Counted from the stretch's first letter, positions 33,565 to 42,684 are shown. The stretch: DNA of 64,000 bases from JBAIYU01 sp036763085 (GCF_036763085.1 NZ_JBAIYU010000014.1:62001-126000), one strand, 5' to 3'. Numbers and translations: made by a program. Notes: generated by a model not told the origin, from the letters alone.

Positions 33565-34185
33565 GTGTTTGGCTTTGATCAAGACATGATTTTTCGTATT
33601 CCGGCGCTGCTAATAGCACTTACAGTGCATGAATATGCACATGCTCGGGCGGCAGTTTGGTTAGGTGACCCAACTCCGCGTTTTGAGGGTAGATTAACCC
33701 TCAATCCTATTGCACACTTGGATCCGATTGGTCTTATTATGCTTTGGCTGTTTAAGTTTGGCTGGGCTAAACCAGTTAATATTAATCCAGGCAACTTTAA
33801 AAACTGGCGTAAAGGAATGATCATTGTTTCATTTGCCGGTCCTGGTTCAAATATTATAATGGCGTTTATTTCTGCTATTATGATTGCAGTGATAGGGCAG
33901 ATGGGGCTGTTGACAGGCTGGTTGGCTGCTATATTAAAACTAACCTATAGCTATAACATAATTTTAGCTATTTTCAACTTAATACCTATACCGCCACTAG
34001 ATGGATCTAAGATACTTTCAAGTCTTCTGCCAAGCCGGATCGCGTATCAGTATGATAGTTTAGGTCAATACGGACCCTTTATTTTGATGGGGCTAGTTTA
34101 TATTGGCGTAATTGGAGCAATTACTTACCCGCTTCAACTAATTTTGTCTTATATTATTAACCAAATTGTAATGGTAATTGTATAA
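33565..34185 (+). CDS. Site-2 protease family (M50) membrane protein
   Basis: The product is about 206 residues with the zinc motif TVHEYAHARAA (HExxH near residue 24), the FAGPGSN loop, and NLIPIPPLDGSKIL with the third zinc ligand Asp, so it is predicted to be active. It is a short M50 protease of the YwhC type, with about five membrane segments. Start could be GTG 33565 or TTG 33562, both after GGGGAGG. The trpS gene follows 14 bp later, and scpA-scpB after that, an order common in Firmicutes. Confidence 0.92.
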   Translation: MFGFDQDMIFRIPALLIALTVHEYAHARAAVWLGDPTPRFEGRLTLNPIAHLDPIGLIMLWLFKFGWAKPVNINPGNFKNWRKGMIIVSFAGPGSNIIMAFISAIMIAVIGQMGLLTGWLAAILKLTYSYNIILAIFNLIPIPPLDGSKILSSLLPSRIAYQYDSLGQYGPFILMGLVYIGVIGAITYPLQLILSYIINQIVMVIV

Positions 34186-34199
34186 CAGGAGGAGATATT

Positions 34200-35186
34200 A
34201 TGATTAAAGGTCGCATTTTTAGCGGAATGCAGCCTTCCGGTAAATTTCACTTGGGAAATTATTTAGGGGCATTGGAAAATTGGGTTCGTCTGCAAAACAA
34301 CTATGAGTGTTTTTTTAGTATTGTTGATTTGCACGCATTAACATCGTCATTTGAAAATACTAGCAAAATTCCTGAGAATATCCATAATATGGCGCTCGAC
34401 TGGTTGAGTGCAGGTCTTGATCCAGAAAAAAATGTTATTTTTATTCAATCCCATGTTAAAGAGCACGCTGAACTGCATTTGCTGTTATCTATGATGACGC
34501 CTTTATCCTGGTTGGAGCGTGTGCCGACGTATAAAGATAAATTGCAGCAGCTGGGAGTGCAGGGAAAAGATATCAATACTTATGGGTTTTTGGGATACCC
34601 GGTGTTAATGACTGCTGATATTATTCTTTATAAAGCCGATACTGTACCAGTTGGTGAAGATCAGATCCCTCATCTTGAACTTGCCAGAGAAATAGTAAGG
34701 CGTTTTAATAATATGTACAAGCCGGTTTTCCCTGAGCCGCAAGCTCAATTGAGCCAGGCACCAACACTTCCGGGTATTGATGGAAGAAAAATGAGTAAGT
34801 CATATGGTAATGAAATCCCGTATGCCGCAAGTCCAGACGAACTGCGGGCTCGTGTTCGCCAAATGGTGACAGACCCTCAGCGAATTAAGAAAACCGATGC
34901 TGGAAACCCTGAAGTCTGTACTGTGCATAAATTCCATAAAATATTTAATGCGTCGCAGTTAAATCAAATAAGTGAGTCCTGCAGACAGGCAAGTATTGGC
35001 TGTGTTGAATGTAAAAAATGCCTAGCCGAACAGATGGTGGTTAACTTAGCTGATATTCATGTTAGACGTAGTGAGTTTGAAGCAAATCCTGGCAGAGTAA
35101 AGGAAATTCTCATTTTTGGTGCCGAACGCGCCCGTAAGGTTGCTGCTGCAACCATGGAAGAAGTCCGGCAAGTAATGCACCTATAG
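34200..35186 (+). CDS. trpS: Tryptophanyl-tRNA synthetase
   Basis: The 328-residue class I synthetase has the HIGH-type motif PSGKFHLGNYLGA (near residue 12) and KMSKS (near 196; GRKMSKSYGNEI), with VDLHALTSSFEN between. It charges tRNA-Trp. The ATG follows AGGAGGAGAT, and it abuts scpA by 1 bp. Confidence 0.97.
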   Translation: MIKGRIFSGMQPSGKFHLGNYLGALENWVRLQNNYECFFSIVDLHALTSSFENTSKIPENIHNMALDWLSAGLDPEKNVIFIQSHVKEHAELHLLLSMMTPLSWLERVPTYKDKLQQLGVQGKDINTYGFLGYPVLMTADIILYKADTVPVGEDQIPHLELAREIVRRFNNMYKPVFPEPQAQLSQAPTLPGIDGRKMSKSYGNEIPYAASPDELRARVRQMVTDPQRIKKTDAGNPEVCTVHKFHKIFNASQLNQISESCRQASIGCVECKKCLAEQMVVNLADIHVRRSEFEANPGRVKEILIFGAERARKVAAATMEEVRQVMHL

Positions 35187-35187
35187 T

Positions 35188-35901
35188 ATGTCTGAATATA
35201 AGATCAAGCTTGAGGTTTTTGAAGGGCCAATAGCCTTATTAATGCATTTGATCGAAAAGAATAAGCTGGATATTTATGATATACCAATTGCCGAAGTTAC
35301 AGAGCAGTATATGGCGTATCTTCAAGCCTTAAATGAATTTAATGTTGATGTGGCTAGTGAGTTTCTAGTCATGGCTGCAACTTTACTGCAAATAAAGTCG
35401 CGTATGTTATTGCCGCGAGCGGCACCAATTTCGGAGACCGATGAATATGATCTCGATCCTAGACAAGAACTTGTAAATAGGCTTATCGAATATCGGCAGT
35501 TTAAACAGCTAAGTGAGCTGCTGGAAGAATTAGCAGAAAAGAGATCTCAATTTTTCACTCGCGAACCGCAGAGTTTTAATTCAAAGAGCCTGCTGCCAGA
35601 GGGGCTGGACATGGATAAGTTATTGTTAGCCTTTGCTGCAGTATGGGAGAGCGCAATCGAGGATTATGCTTTAGTTTCGCGGGAAGAAGTTAGTGTTCAA
35701 GATAAGATTCAAGATATTCTTCATTTGCTGTATAAATATAATGGTCGAGTTGAGTTTAATAATATTTTGACGCGCAGTGGTACACGATCAGAGGTTGTAG
35801 CAGCTTTTTTAGCTTTACTGGAACTTATTAAGTTGAATCGAGTTAGCGTTAGACAGGAACATAGTTTTGCGTCAATCTTTATTATATTACGGGGAGAGTG
35901 A
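35188..35901 (+). CDS. scpA: Segregation and condensation protein A
   Basis: The 237-residue product has the N-terminal signature KLEVFEGPIALLMHLIEKNK and a winged-helix C-terminus (RVEFNNILTRSGTRSEVVAA). ScpA is the kleisin that links SMC heads with ScpB in chromosome condensation. It starts 1 bp after trpS and abuts scpB. Confidence 0.97.
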   Translation: MSEYKIKLEVFEGPIALLMHLIEKNKLDIYDIPIAEVTEQYMAYLQALNEFNVDVASEFLVMAATLLQIKSRMLLPRAAPISETDEYDLDPRQELVNRLIEYRQFKQLSELLEELAEKRSQFFTREPQSFNSKSLLPEGLDMDKLLLAFAAVWESAIEDYALVSREEVSVQDKIQDILHLLYKYNGRVEFNNILTRSGTRSEVVAAFLALLELIKLNRVSVRQEHSFASIFIILRGE

Positions 35902-36426
35902 TTGTCTGCTGTGTTCGATTTTGGTGTTAAAGGACATATAGAGGCATTGCTTTTCGCATGCGCAGAACCTTTGCCGGCAGTAAAGCTTGCAGCATTGTTA
36001 GATTTGCCAGTAGATAAGATTGTGATAATACTTGATGAAATGGTAAGTGCAATGAAGGATGACAGCAGAGGTTTGACGATTGTTGAAGTAGCCGGTGGGT
36101 ATCAACTTTGCACAAAACCTGAGCTAGCATCAATTGTAGAAAGGCTTGCACATTCTCAAGAGCCGCGATTATCTTCAGCAGCATTAGAAACTCTAGCAAT
36201 TGTTGCTTTTCGCCAGCCAATTACCAGACTGGAAATTGAGTCAATAAGAGGGGTTAAAACTGACAAGGTTATCGCCAATTTAGTTGAGCGCGGCCTTATC
36301 AAAGAGGTTGGCCGAAAAGAAGCTATTGGGCGGCCAATCCTGTACGGCACAACCGAAGATTTTTTAAAGTGTCTTGGTTTAAATAGTCTTGAGGATTTAC
36401 CTACTTTACCTGACATGAATAAGTAA
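35902..36426 (+). CDS. scpB: Segregation and condensation protein B
   Basis: The 174-residue product has two winged-helix domains and the signature ALETLAIVAFRQPITRLEIE with IRGVKTDKVIANLVERGLI. ScpB binds ScpA in the SMC complex. The start is TTG at 35902, directly after the scpA stop (TGATTG) and after GGGGAGA. A 38-bp perfect palindrome overlaps its stop. Confidence 0.96.
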   Translation: MSAVFDFGVKGHIEALLFACAEPLPAVKLAALLDLPVDKIVIILDEMVSAMKDDSRGLTIVEVAGGYQLCTKPELASIVERLAHSQEPRLSSAALETLAIVAFRQPITRLEIESIRGVKTDKVIANLVERGLIKEVGRKEAIGRPILYGTTEDFLKCLGLNSLEDLPTLPDMNK

Positions 36427-36460
36427 AAGCAGCTCTCAATTGAGAGCTGCTTTTACTTTC
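36421..36460 (+). terminator. Terminator of scpB as a perfect palindrome
   Basis: Bases 36421–36458 form an exact 19+19 inverted repeat centred at 36439/36440, with a short T-rich end. It overlaps the scpB stop codon. Confidence 0.8.
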
Positions 36461-36575
36461 GAGAATATATAGTCCTTTGTATCGAATTACAAGCGTCACT
36501 GTATATTTTTTTAAATTACGCTAACAATACTATGTATGCATCATAAGTTGATAAGTCAGTCGAAGGTGGATAGCT

Positions 36576-37250
36576 ATGGTAGATTGGCTGATAGTTACGA
36601 TTGCTAGTTTTGGTATAGCTTTTGTAATCAGTAGGGTGAGTATTTTTATACACTTAAGGTTCTTACGGAATTGTGATGACGACTTTATAAAGGTAGACAT
36701 CTATTTACCGCGCAATATTCTTCTATATAGCATGAAAATTCCAGTCATCGAGTTGGTAAAACATAATAATCTTCCATGGATTGAGTCTGAAGTTAAAGCA
36801 GAAGAAGGAAAAACTAAGACCCATGTTAGGCGAGAAAAAAGATTTGTTAAAGTCTTTTTTAATATTTATTTTAAACACCCTCGAAGATTTAGAAAGCTAA
36901 TGAGAAAGGTACGCTATTACCATAGATTATATACAAGACTTATGAACGAAATAATAAAGGCTATATATTGTGAAAAATTTTACTGGAAAACTACATTTGG
37001 ATGTGATGATGCTGCATCTACAGCAGTGGTGACAGGTGCGTTGTGGTCAGTAAAGTCACTACTTGTGAACTATTTACAGAGTCGAACGAATTTTAAGGAA
37101 AAGCCAGTAGTTAAAGTAATTCCTGCCTTTGGGCAAGAAAAGATCGATATAGAACTTCTGTGTATATTCAGTATAAAACTTGGTAATGTTATAGATGCAT
37201 CTAAGCGTGTTTTATATACAAAAGCTAAGGAGGTAAAGCGCGATGGCTGA
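36576..37250 (+). CDS. DUF2953 family membrane-anchored protein
   Basis: The 224-residue product has an N-terminal membrane segment (about 3–27) and a soluble rest with many Lys and Arg. The central DAASTAVVTGALWSVKSLL and the C-terminal ELLCIFSIKLGNVI match DUF2953 (YtfI in Bacillus). It overlaps the ytfJ gene by 8 bp, the same arrangement as ytfI-ytfJ, which is forespore-expressed in Bacillus. Function is not known. Confidence 0.88.
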   Translation: MVDWLIVTIASFGIAFVISRVSIFIHLRFLRNCDDDFIKVDIYLPRNILLYSMKIPVIELVKHNNLPWIESEVKAEEGKTKTHVRREKRFVKVFFNIYFKHPRRFRKLMRKVRYYHRLYTRLMNEIIKAIYCEKFYWKTTFGCDDAASTAVVTGALWSVKSLLVNYLQSRTNFKEKPVVKVIPAFGQEKIDIELLCIFSIKLGNVIDASKRVLYTKAKEVKRDG

Positions 37251-37689
37251 ACATCCCATTCAGGGGTTAATGAAAACTGCAATGGCAAGCATTAAGGATA
37301 TGGTTGACGTTAATACAATAGTTGGTGATGCAGTTGAGACACCAGACGGAACTGTTATTATACCGATTTCTAGGGTTACCTTTGGTTTTGCTGCTGGAGG
37401 GGGAGACTATGATCCAGAAGAGGTCGAAGAGGGAGCGGATAATTCCCATACAGCTTTCGGTGGGGGCAGTGGTGCTGGCGTAAGTGTTAGACCAGTCGGA
37501 TTTTTGGTTTGTTCTCCAACTACTGGAGTTAGATTTATGCCAGTAGAAGGAAATGTTGTCTACGATCGACTTATTGATATGGTGCCGCAAGCTATATCAA
37601 AGTTCCAAGATATTATGTGCAAAAAAGATACATCAGACAAAATGGATGAGTTAGCCGAAACGGCAGAAACAAGTAAAATGCATTCGTAA
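37243..37689 (+). CDS. ytfJ: GerW family sporulation protein YtfJ
   Basis: The 148-residue product has a helical start (HPIQGLMKTAMASIKDMVDV), a Gly-rich middle with FGFAAGGGDYDPEE and GGGSGAGVSVRP, and VGFLV. This matches YtfJ/GerW, needed for normal spore germination in Bacillus. The ATG follows TAAGGAGGTAAAGCG inside the upstream gene. A long terminator follows. Confidence 0.94.
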   Translation: MAEHPIQGLMKTAMASIKDMVDVNTIVGDAVETPDGTVIIPISRVTFGFAAGGGDYDPEEVEEGADNSHTAFGGGSGAGVSVRPVGFLVCSPTTGVRFMPVEGNVVYDRLIDMVPQAISKFQDIMCKKDTSDKMDELAETAETSKMHS

Positions 37690-37702
37690 TAAATAAAAAA
37701 GC

Positions 37703-37745
37703 CGGGCTTTCTTGAAACAGTTCAAGAAAGCCCGTTTTGATTTGT
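37703..37745 (+). terminator. Terminator of ytfJ
   Basis: A perfect 14-bp stem (37703–37716 with 37721–37734) with a four-base loop is followed by TTTTGATTTG. Confidence 0.88.
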
Positions 37746-37849
37746 TGTTTATAAATTAAGCAACGCATGTATTAAAAACTGTCATATATTTGTCACAATT
37801 ATACAGTACAGTTAAGTTATAGAAAATAAATTTAGGCAGGAGGAATAAC

Positions 37850-38398
37850 ATGAAGAAGAAGTATTTTATCGTTTTTGCGGCAATGCTATATCTTGTTATG
37901 TTTTCAAGCACAGTATTAGCTTGGTCGCCAAAATTGGACGGGAAACCTGATCAATTTTTTCAAGGATCAAAAGGTTACTATATCTGGCGTGATAGAGAGG
38001 GTTTTCACGTCTGGGCATCAGCAAAAGGAAAAAGTCACGAATTTAGTGGTACGATTAAAACAGACGGTGATTTCTACCAAGTGATCGGAAGTCGGCTAGA
38101 GAAAAATGACAAAGTCACTGTATACAACGATGTTAATGAAAGACGTTGGTTCCATTCAGATGAGAAGGGTAAGCAACAATATCGTATTAAGGGACGAGAA
38201 GTGGATTTTGATTATGATAAAATTAAATTTAAGTTTGAAACAGCTGGAGCGTCTGATGGTCTGAAATTTAAGCTCAGAAATGCAAAATATTTAGAATTTG
38301 ATCTATATATTGATGGTAATCGAGTTAAACCTAAATTAATTCATATTGGTGATGACAATTGGCACCCAGAGCGCAGCAGTTTTAGGTTGTATAATTAA
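37850..38398 (+). CDS. Secreted protein of unknown function
   Basis: The 182-residue product has a signal peptide (about 1–24, cleavage near VLAWS). The mature part is rich in aromatic and charged residues (WRDREGFHVWASAKGKSHEF, WHPERSSF) and looks beta-rich. I do not recognise the domain. The ATG follows GGAGGAATAAC. It is flanked by terminators on both sides, so it is monocistronic. A TTGTCA/TAAGTT promoter with a 17-bp spacer lies 30–60 bp upstream. Confidence 0.65.
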   Translation: MKKKYFIVFAAMLYLVMFSSTVLAWSPKLDGKPDQFFQGSKGYYIWRDREGFHVWASAKGKSHEFSGTIKTDGDFYQVIGSRLEKNDKVTVYNDVNERRWFHSDEKGKQQYRIKGREVDFDYDKIKFKFETAGASDGLKFKLRNAKYLEFDLYIDGNRVKPKLIHIGDDNWHPERSSFRLYN

Positions 38399-38405
38399 AT
38401 GCTAT

Positions 38406-38450
38406 AAAAAAGAACTAGTACGACTGTTACAGCCGACTAGTTCTTTTTTA
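38406..38450. terminator. Bidirectional terminator of the secreted protein gene and the minus-strand gene
   Basis: A 14-bp stem (AAAAAAGAACTAGT with ACTAGTTCTTTTTT) ends in T runs in both reading directions. Confidence 0.85.
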
Positions 38451-38521
38451 TTGAGTTAAAAAATTCTAAAGCATATATTTGTACATTTAAATGAGTTATA
38501 CAGCATATAAATTGTACTGTA

Positions 38522-38710
38522 CTAGCTTAGTTTGTTTAACTGATCTTTAATTTGAGTTGCGTGCAGAGCCTCTGCTTCAGCAAAATGACGATACATTTTC
38601 GAAACTTCTGCATTATTAATTTGCTCAGCAAAAGTTTGGTAATCACGGACTAATTCTTGCTTTTGAGTTAAAGTTGTACGTAGTGATGTTTTAATATCTA
38701 ACATTTCCAC
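38522..38710 (-). CDS. Small ferritin-like or helical hairpin protein
   Basis: The product is 62 residues from GTG 38710 (8 bp after AAGGAGG; an in-frame GTG at 38719 lies in the ribosome site). It is two amphipathic helices: TLTQKQELVRDYQTFAEQIN and a second with HFAEAEALHATQIKDQL. The AEALH pattern recalls metal-binding helices of ferritin-like and rubrerythrin proteins, but only half of a four-helix bundle is present, so it would need to dimerise. Family uncertain; spore coat or spore-associated roles are possible. Confidence 0.65.
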   Translation of the reverse strand: MEMLDIKTSLRTTLTQKQELVRDYQTFAEQINNAEVSKMYRHFAEAEALHATQIKDQLNKLS

Positions 38711-38775
38711 ATCAATCACCTCCTTAGAATTATTTTTATTATTACCGTTTGAAGCGGTATTAATGTATGGACACT

Positions 38776-38804
38776 TTGACGGTTGGGAAAAACATATATA
38801 TAAT
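38776..38804 (+). promoter_or_regulatory. Sigma-A promoter of the second D,D-carboxypeptidase gene
   Basis: TTGACG (38776–38781) lies 17 bp before a perfect TATAAT (38799–38804), about 50 bp upstream of the ATG. Confidence 0.7.
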
Positions 38805-38851
38805 AGTTATGTCATTTCAAATGATTTTTTTATGGAAAGGACATTTAAACC

Positions 38852-39991
38852 ATGATACGAAAGTGCTTTGTTTTTTTATGTTTATCTCTAACTTTGATGG
38901 GGACCGCTGTCAGTGAAGCTGGTCCAATTGAATTAACAGCTAAATCTGCTATAGTTATGGATGCCCGTACAGGGAAAGTTTTATACGCTAAAGATGCCGA
39001 AGAAAAAAGATATCCGGCTAGTACTACCAAAATGATGACATTAATAGTAGCCCTAGAGCATGGAAATCTTGAAGACCTAGTTACAGCCAGCAGCAATGCA
39101 TCAAGTACTGAAGGATCTTCCTTGTGGCTATCGCCAGGTGAACAGCTAAAAATGTTGGATATGCTATATGGCATTATGTTAATATCAGGCAATGATGCTA
39201 CCGTGGCCGTAGCTGAACATATATCTGGCTCGCTCGATAATTTCGCCAAGCTAATGACTCAAAAAGCTCATGCGATCGGGGCCAAAAATACAAATTTCAC
39301 AAATTCAAGCGGTCTTCCAGACCCAAACCATATTACTACAGCTCATGATTTGGCAAAAATTGCTGCCTATGGCTACAAGAATCCGTTATTTACCGAAATT
39401 ATAAGTACGGAGAAAAAAATCATACCGTGGCCTGGAAAAGATCATGATCGCGAACTATATAATGAGAACAAAATGTTATGGCTTGTTGAAGGCGGCAATG
39501 GAGTGAAAACTGGCTATACCGAAGCTGCCGGGAGATGTCTTGTTTCAGGTGCAAAAAGAAACGGTATTCAGCTCGTAGCGGTCGTTCTTGACAGTGACCA
39601 TATGTGGGAAGACTCCGTGGCCTTGCTGGAATATGGTTTTAAAAATATTAAACCAGTAACCGTATTTAACAAAGGCGATATTCTTAAAACAGTTAAAGTA
39701 CTAGAAGGTAAGACTGACACGATAAAATTAGTAACAAATGAAAGTATGGTTATTCCTATTTCTATTGACGGCAGTGATCAATTTGAGACAGTTATTGAGG
39801 CCCCTAATAAAATTGAAGCGCCAGTTAAGGCAGGGCAAAAAATTGGAGTTGTTCATGTTAAATATAATAATACCGAAATTGCTAAAGTAGATTTATTAGC
39901 TGCAGATAACGTAGAACAGAGAAGCTTTTTTGGCTCGGTTTGGGGATCGGTCTGGAACTTCTTTGCTTTTTTCATCAAGAATATATCGTAA
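38852..39991 (+). CDS. D-alanyl-D-alanine carboxypeptidase (second copy, DacF-like)
   Basis: The 379-residue product has a signal peptide and the motifs STTK (active Ser), SGND, and KTG in GVKTGYTEAAG, with a beta-rich C-terminal domain and an aromatic amphipathic tail (SFFGSVWGSVWNFFAFFI) for membrane attachment. It is homologous to the dacF product at 23854 but clearly distinct. spmA-spmB follow, as after dacB in Bacillus, where this unit shapes the spore cortex. Here a vegetative-type promoter precedes it and a terminator follows it, so it may not be strictly sporulation-specific. Confidence 0.92.
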   Translation: MIRKCFVFLCLSLTLMGTAVSEAGPIELTAKSAIVMDARTGKVLYAKDAEEKRYPASTTKMMTLIVALEHGNLEDLVTASSNASSTEGSSLWLSPGEQLKMLDMLYGIMLISGNDATVAVAEHISGSLDNFAKLMTQKAHAIGAKNTNFTNSSGLPDPNHITTAHDLAKIAAYGYKNPLFTEIISTEKKIIPWPGKDHDRELYNENKMLWLVEGGNGVKTGYTEAAGRCLVSGAKRNGIQLVAVVLDSDHMWEDSVALLEYGFKNIKPVTVFNKGDILKTVKVLEGKTDTIKLVTNESMVIPISIDGSDQFETVIEAPNKIEAPVKAGQKIGVVHVKYNNTEIAKVDLLAADNVEQRSFFGSVWGSVWNFFAFFIKNIS

Positions 39992-40003
39992 TTAATGAAA
40001 TTT

Positions 40004-40047
40004 AAAAAACTTATGCTGCCATTAAGGATTGGCGCATAAGTTTTTTT
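40004..40047 (+). terminator. Terminator of the second carboxypeptidase gene; hairpin element copy 3 of 3
   Basis: CTTATGC pairs with GCATAAG around a loop containing CATTAAGGATTGG, and A and T runs extend the stem. Seven Ts follow. The loop matches those at 1548 and 21150. Confidence 0.8.
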
Positions 40048-40137
40048 GTTTTATAAGGACTGGTTGGACGTGTAGGAAGCCTATTAGTTCTAGTAAGATG
40101 GTATTTATCATACTCTCATACGGAGGGGGTTGGTAAT

Positions 40138-40731
40138 ATGATTAATGTTATTTGGATGCTTCTTCTAGTAATAGGAATTATATACGCTGGCATAAATGGT
40201 CGGATAGAAATAGTTACATCGAGTGCAATATCCGCAGCAGAAGGGGCTGTGACGTTGTCCTTCAAGTTAATAGGTGTCATGTGTTTATGGTTGGGGATCA
40301 TGAAGATTGCTGAATTATCAGGTCTAATAAAAGTATTTGCGTATCTTCTAAGTCCAATAACACAGCTTTTATTTCCTAGTGTTCCTAGAAATCACCCAGC
40401 TATGGGGGCAATAGTCATGACTATAAGTGCAAATATGTTAGGATTAGGTAATGCGGCAACTCCGCTTGGAATTAAAGCGATGAATGAACTGCAAAAACTT
40501 AATTCTAATAAAGATACTGCTTCAGATGCAATGTGTACACTGTTAGCATTATGTACTACTGGTTTTACGCTTGTTCCAGCAACTGTTATTGCGCTACGTT
40601 CAGCGGCTGGATCAACAGCACCAGCCGAAATAGTTGGTGCTACAATTATGGTTAGCCTAACAGCTACTGTTGTTGCGATTTTAGCAGATAGAATATTAAG
40701 ATCAATCTATACCTTGAAAGCAAGGAGGTAG
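40138..40731 (+). CDS. spmA: Spore maturation protein A
   Basis: The 197-residue polytopic membrane protein belongs to the nucleoside-recognition (Gate) family: GVMCLWLGIMKIAE and NMLGLGNAATPLGIKAM are characteristic. SpmA with SpmB affects spore core dehydration. The ATG follows GGAGGGGG, and spmB follows 4 bp after the stop. Confidence 0.95.
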   Translation: MINVIWMLLLVIGIIYAGINGRIEIVTSSAISAAEGAVTLSFKLIGVMCLWLGIMKIAELSGLIKVFAYLLSPITQLLFPSVPRNHPAMGAIVMTISANMLGLGNAATPLGIKAMNELQKLNSNKDTASDAMCTLLALCTTGFTLVPATVIALRSAAGSTAPAEIVGATIMVSLTATVVAILADRILRSIYTLKARR

Positions 40732-40735
40732 CTGT

Positions 40736-41275
40736 ATGTTTGTTGAAATAAGCAGAGAGCTATCTGTATGGGCAATTCCGCTAATTTTGCTTTTTGTTCC
40801 GCTTATTGGTTATTTTCGTAAAGTGAAAGTTTATGAAGCTTTTGTCGATGGTGCTGCCGAAGGTTTTCATACAGCAATTCGAATTATGCCGTTTTTAGTT
40901 GCGATGATGGTTTCAATTAACGTTTTTAGAACTTCGGGAGCTATGGAATCATTTGTTTCTTTTTTATCTCCCGTTTTAGTTTATTTGGGTGTGCCTGCTG
41001 ATTTAGTTCCGCTAGCCATAATGCGCCCGCTTTCAGGTACCGGTTCATTAGGTTTGGCAACAGAGATTTTAAATACATTTGGCCCGGATTCTTTATGCGG
41101 CAGAATTGCTTCAACAGTTATGGGCAGTACGGACACAACTTTTTATATATTGACAGTATATTTTGGTGCGGTGGGAATTAGAAAGCCGCGTTATTCGCTG
41201 TTTGTGGGGCTCTTAGGTGACTTAACCGGTTTTTTCGGTTCGATTTATTTATGTAATAAACTATTTGGGAGCTAA
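40736..41275 (+). CDS. spmB: Spore maturation protein B
   Basis: The 179-residue membrane protein has VDGAAEGFHTAIRIMPFLVA and the RPLSGTGSLGLATEI and GSTDTTFYILTVYFG segments typical of SpmB. It forms a pair with SpmA. The ATG follows AAGGAGGTAGCT. A 9-bp terminator follows. Confidence 0.95.
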   Translation: MFVEISRELSVWAIPLILLFVPLIGYFRKVKVYEAFVDGAAEGFHTAIRIMPFLVAMMVSINVFRTSGAMESFVSFLSPVLVYLGVPADLVPLAIMRPLSGTGSLGLATEILNTFGPDSLCGRIASTVMGSTDTTFYILTVYFGAVGIRKPRYSLFVGLLGDLTGFFGSIYLCNKLFGS

Positions 41276-41297
41276 ATAGAAGTTTATATCGATTGCT

Positions 41298-41333
41298 TAA
41301 GACTTGGTACAGCCAGGTCTTATTTTATTTTTC
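41298..41333 (+). terminator. Terminator of spmAB
   Basis: A 9-bp stem (AAGACTTGG with CCAGGTCTT, one G·U) is followed by ATTTTATTTTT. Confidence 0.8.
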
Positions 41334-41403
41334 CCACTGAGTGACACTTCTCACAGCAAGGAATAGACTGTAATGTGACAATGAAGAGAATGGAGGGACG
41401 TCC

Positions 41404-42684
41404 ATGATAAAAGTTATAGTAGCAGGCGGAGGTTGGGCTGGATGTGCTGCGGCAATATCTGCTGCTAAAGCAGGTGCACAGGTATTGCTGGTAGAACGTA
41501 CTGATTTATTGCTTGGTACCGGACTTGTTGGAGGTATTTTTCGCAATAACGGGCGCTATACAGCCGCTGAAGAAGCTATTGTTATGGGGGGAGGCGATCT
41601 TTTCGTAGCAATGGATGCGAACAGCCGCCATCGTTCGATTAATTTCCCTGGGCATAGCCACGCTTCTTTATACGATGTAACAACAATGGAGCCTTTAGTT
41701 AAAAAAATACTCCAAAACTATGGAGTTGAAATTCGTACTAAAACACGTATAATTGATGTTATTAAATATGGGAAGAAGCTGCAAAGTATTGTTCTAGACG
41801 GCGGTGAAGTAATAAAAGCAGACGCGTTTGTTGATACAACAGGAACAGCCGGTCCTATGGGGAACTGCCTTACATATGGGAATGGTTGCGCTATGTGCGT
41901 AATACGCTGCCCTTCATTCGGACCACGTGTCAGTGTCACAGCTAAAGCGGACGTAAAAGAATTAATGGGCCTTAAAGATGATGGCTCGGTAGGCGCGATG
42001 AGTGGCTCTTGCAAATTAAACAAAGAATCACTTAGCCAAGAAATCAGGGAGAAACTTGATAGTGAAGGCGTTGTAGTACTAGAGATACCTGAAAGTATTA
42101 GAAAAAGCGGCTCTCTAGGCAAAAAAGCATGTACTCAGTATGCTCTTGCCGATTATGCGAGAAATCTTGTACTGTTAGATACAGGTCATGCAAAAATGAT
42201 GTCCTCATATTTCCCGCTTGACGACCTAAGAACAATACCAGGTCTAGAAAGGGCAAAATATGAAGACCCATATTCTGGCGGGATTGGTAATTCAATGCGA
42301 TATATTGGTATAGCTCCTTGCAATAATTCGCTTAAAGTTGATGGATTAGATAATTTATTCTGTGGTGGTGAAAAATCTGGTATTCTTGTTGGGCATACTG
42401 AAGCTGTAGTAACAGGTTTATTGGCTGGTCATAATGCTGTTCGCTATTGCCTTGATATGCAGTATTTAGAACTGCCTCGTTCACTAGTAACAGGTGATTT
42501 TATAGCATATGTTCACGAACAGATGCAGCTTGAAGATGGAATGAAAGTTAGATATACTTTCTCAGGTTCTTACTATTTTGAGCGAATGAAGAAATTATCG
42601 TTATATTCAACAAATCGAGCAGAAGTAATTGAACGGGTAGGTCTTAGCGGTTTAACAGACATTTACAATAGTTGTCTGGTTTAA
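41404..42684 (+). CDS. FAD-dependent oxidoreductase of unknown substrate
   Basis: The 426-residue product opens with the dinucleotide fold VIVAGGGWAGCAAAISAAKAG and has a Cys-rich central segment (NCLTYGNGCAMCVIRCPSFG, about 157–176) and FCGGEKSGILVGHTEAVVTG (about 319), similar to flavoproteins of the GidA/TrmFO type though not the same enzyme. The cysteine cluster could bind a metal or an iron-sulfur cluster. It is followed 15 bp later by a PyrK-like reductase, and the two form an evident pair. The ATG follows GGAGGGACGTCC. Confidence 0.75.
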   Translation: MIKVIVAGGGWAGCAAAISAAKAGAQVLLVERTDLLLGTGLVGGIFRNNGRYTAAEEAIVMGGGDLFVAMDANSRHRSINFPGHSHASLYDVTTMEPLVKKILQNYGVEIRTKTRIIDVIKYGKKLQSIVLDGGEVIKADAFVDTTGTAGPMGNCLTYGNGCAMCVIRCPSFGPRVSVTAKADVKELMGLKDDGSVGAMSGSCKLNKESLSQEIREKLDSEGVVVLEIPESIRKSGSLGKKACTQYALADYARNLVLLDTGHAKMMSSYFPLDDLRTIPGLERAKYEDPYSGGIGNSMRYIGIAPCNNSLKVDGLDNLFCGGEKSGILVGHTEAVVTGLLAGHNAVRYCLDMQYLELPRSLVTGDFIAYVHEQMQLEDGMKVRYTFSGSYYFERMKKLSLYSTNRAEVIERVGLSGLTDIYNSCLV

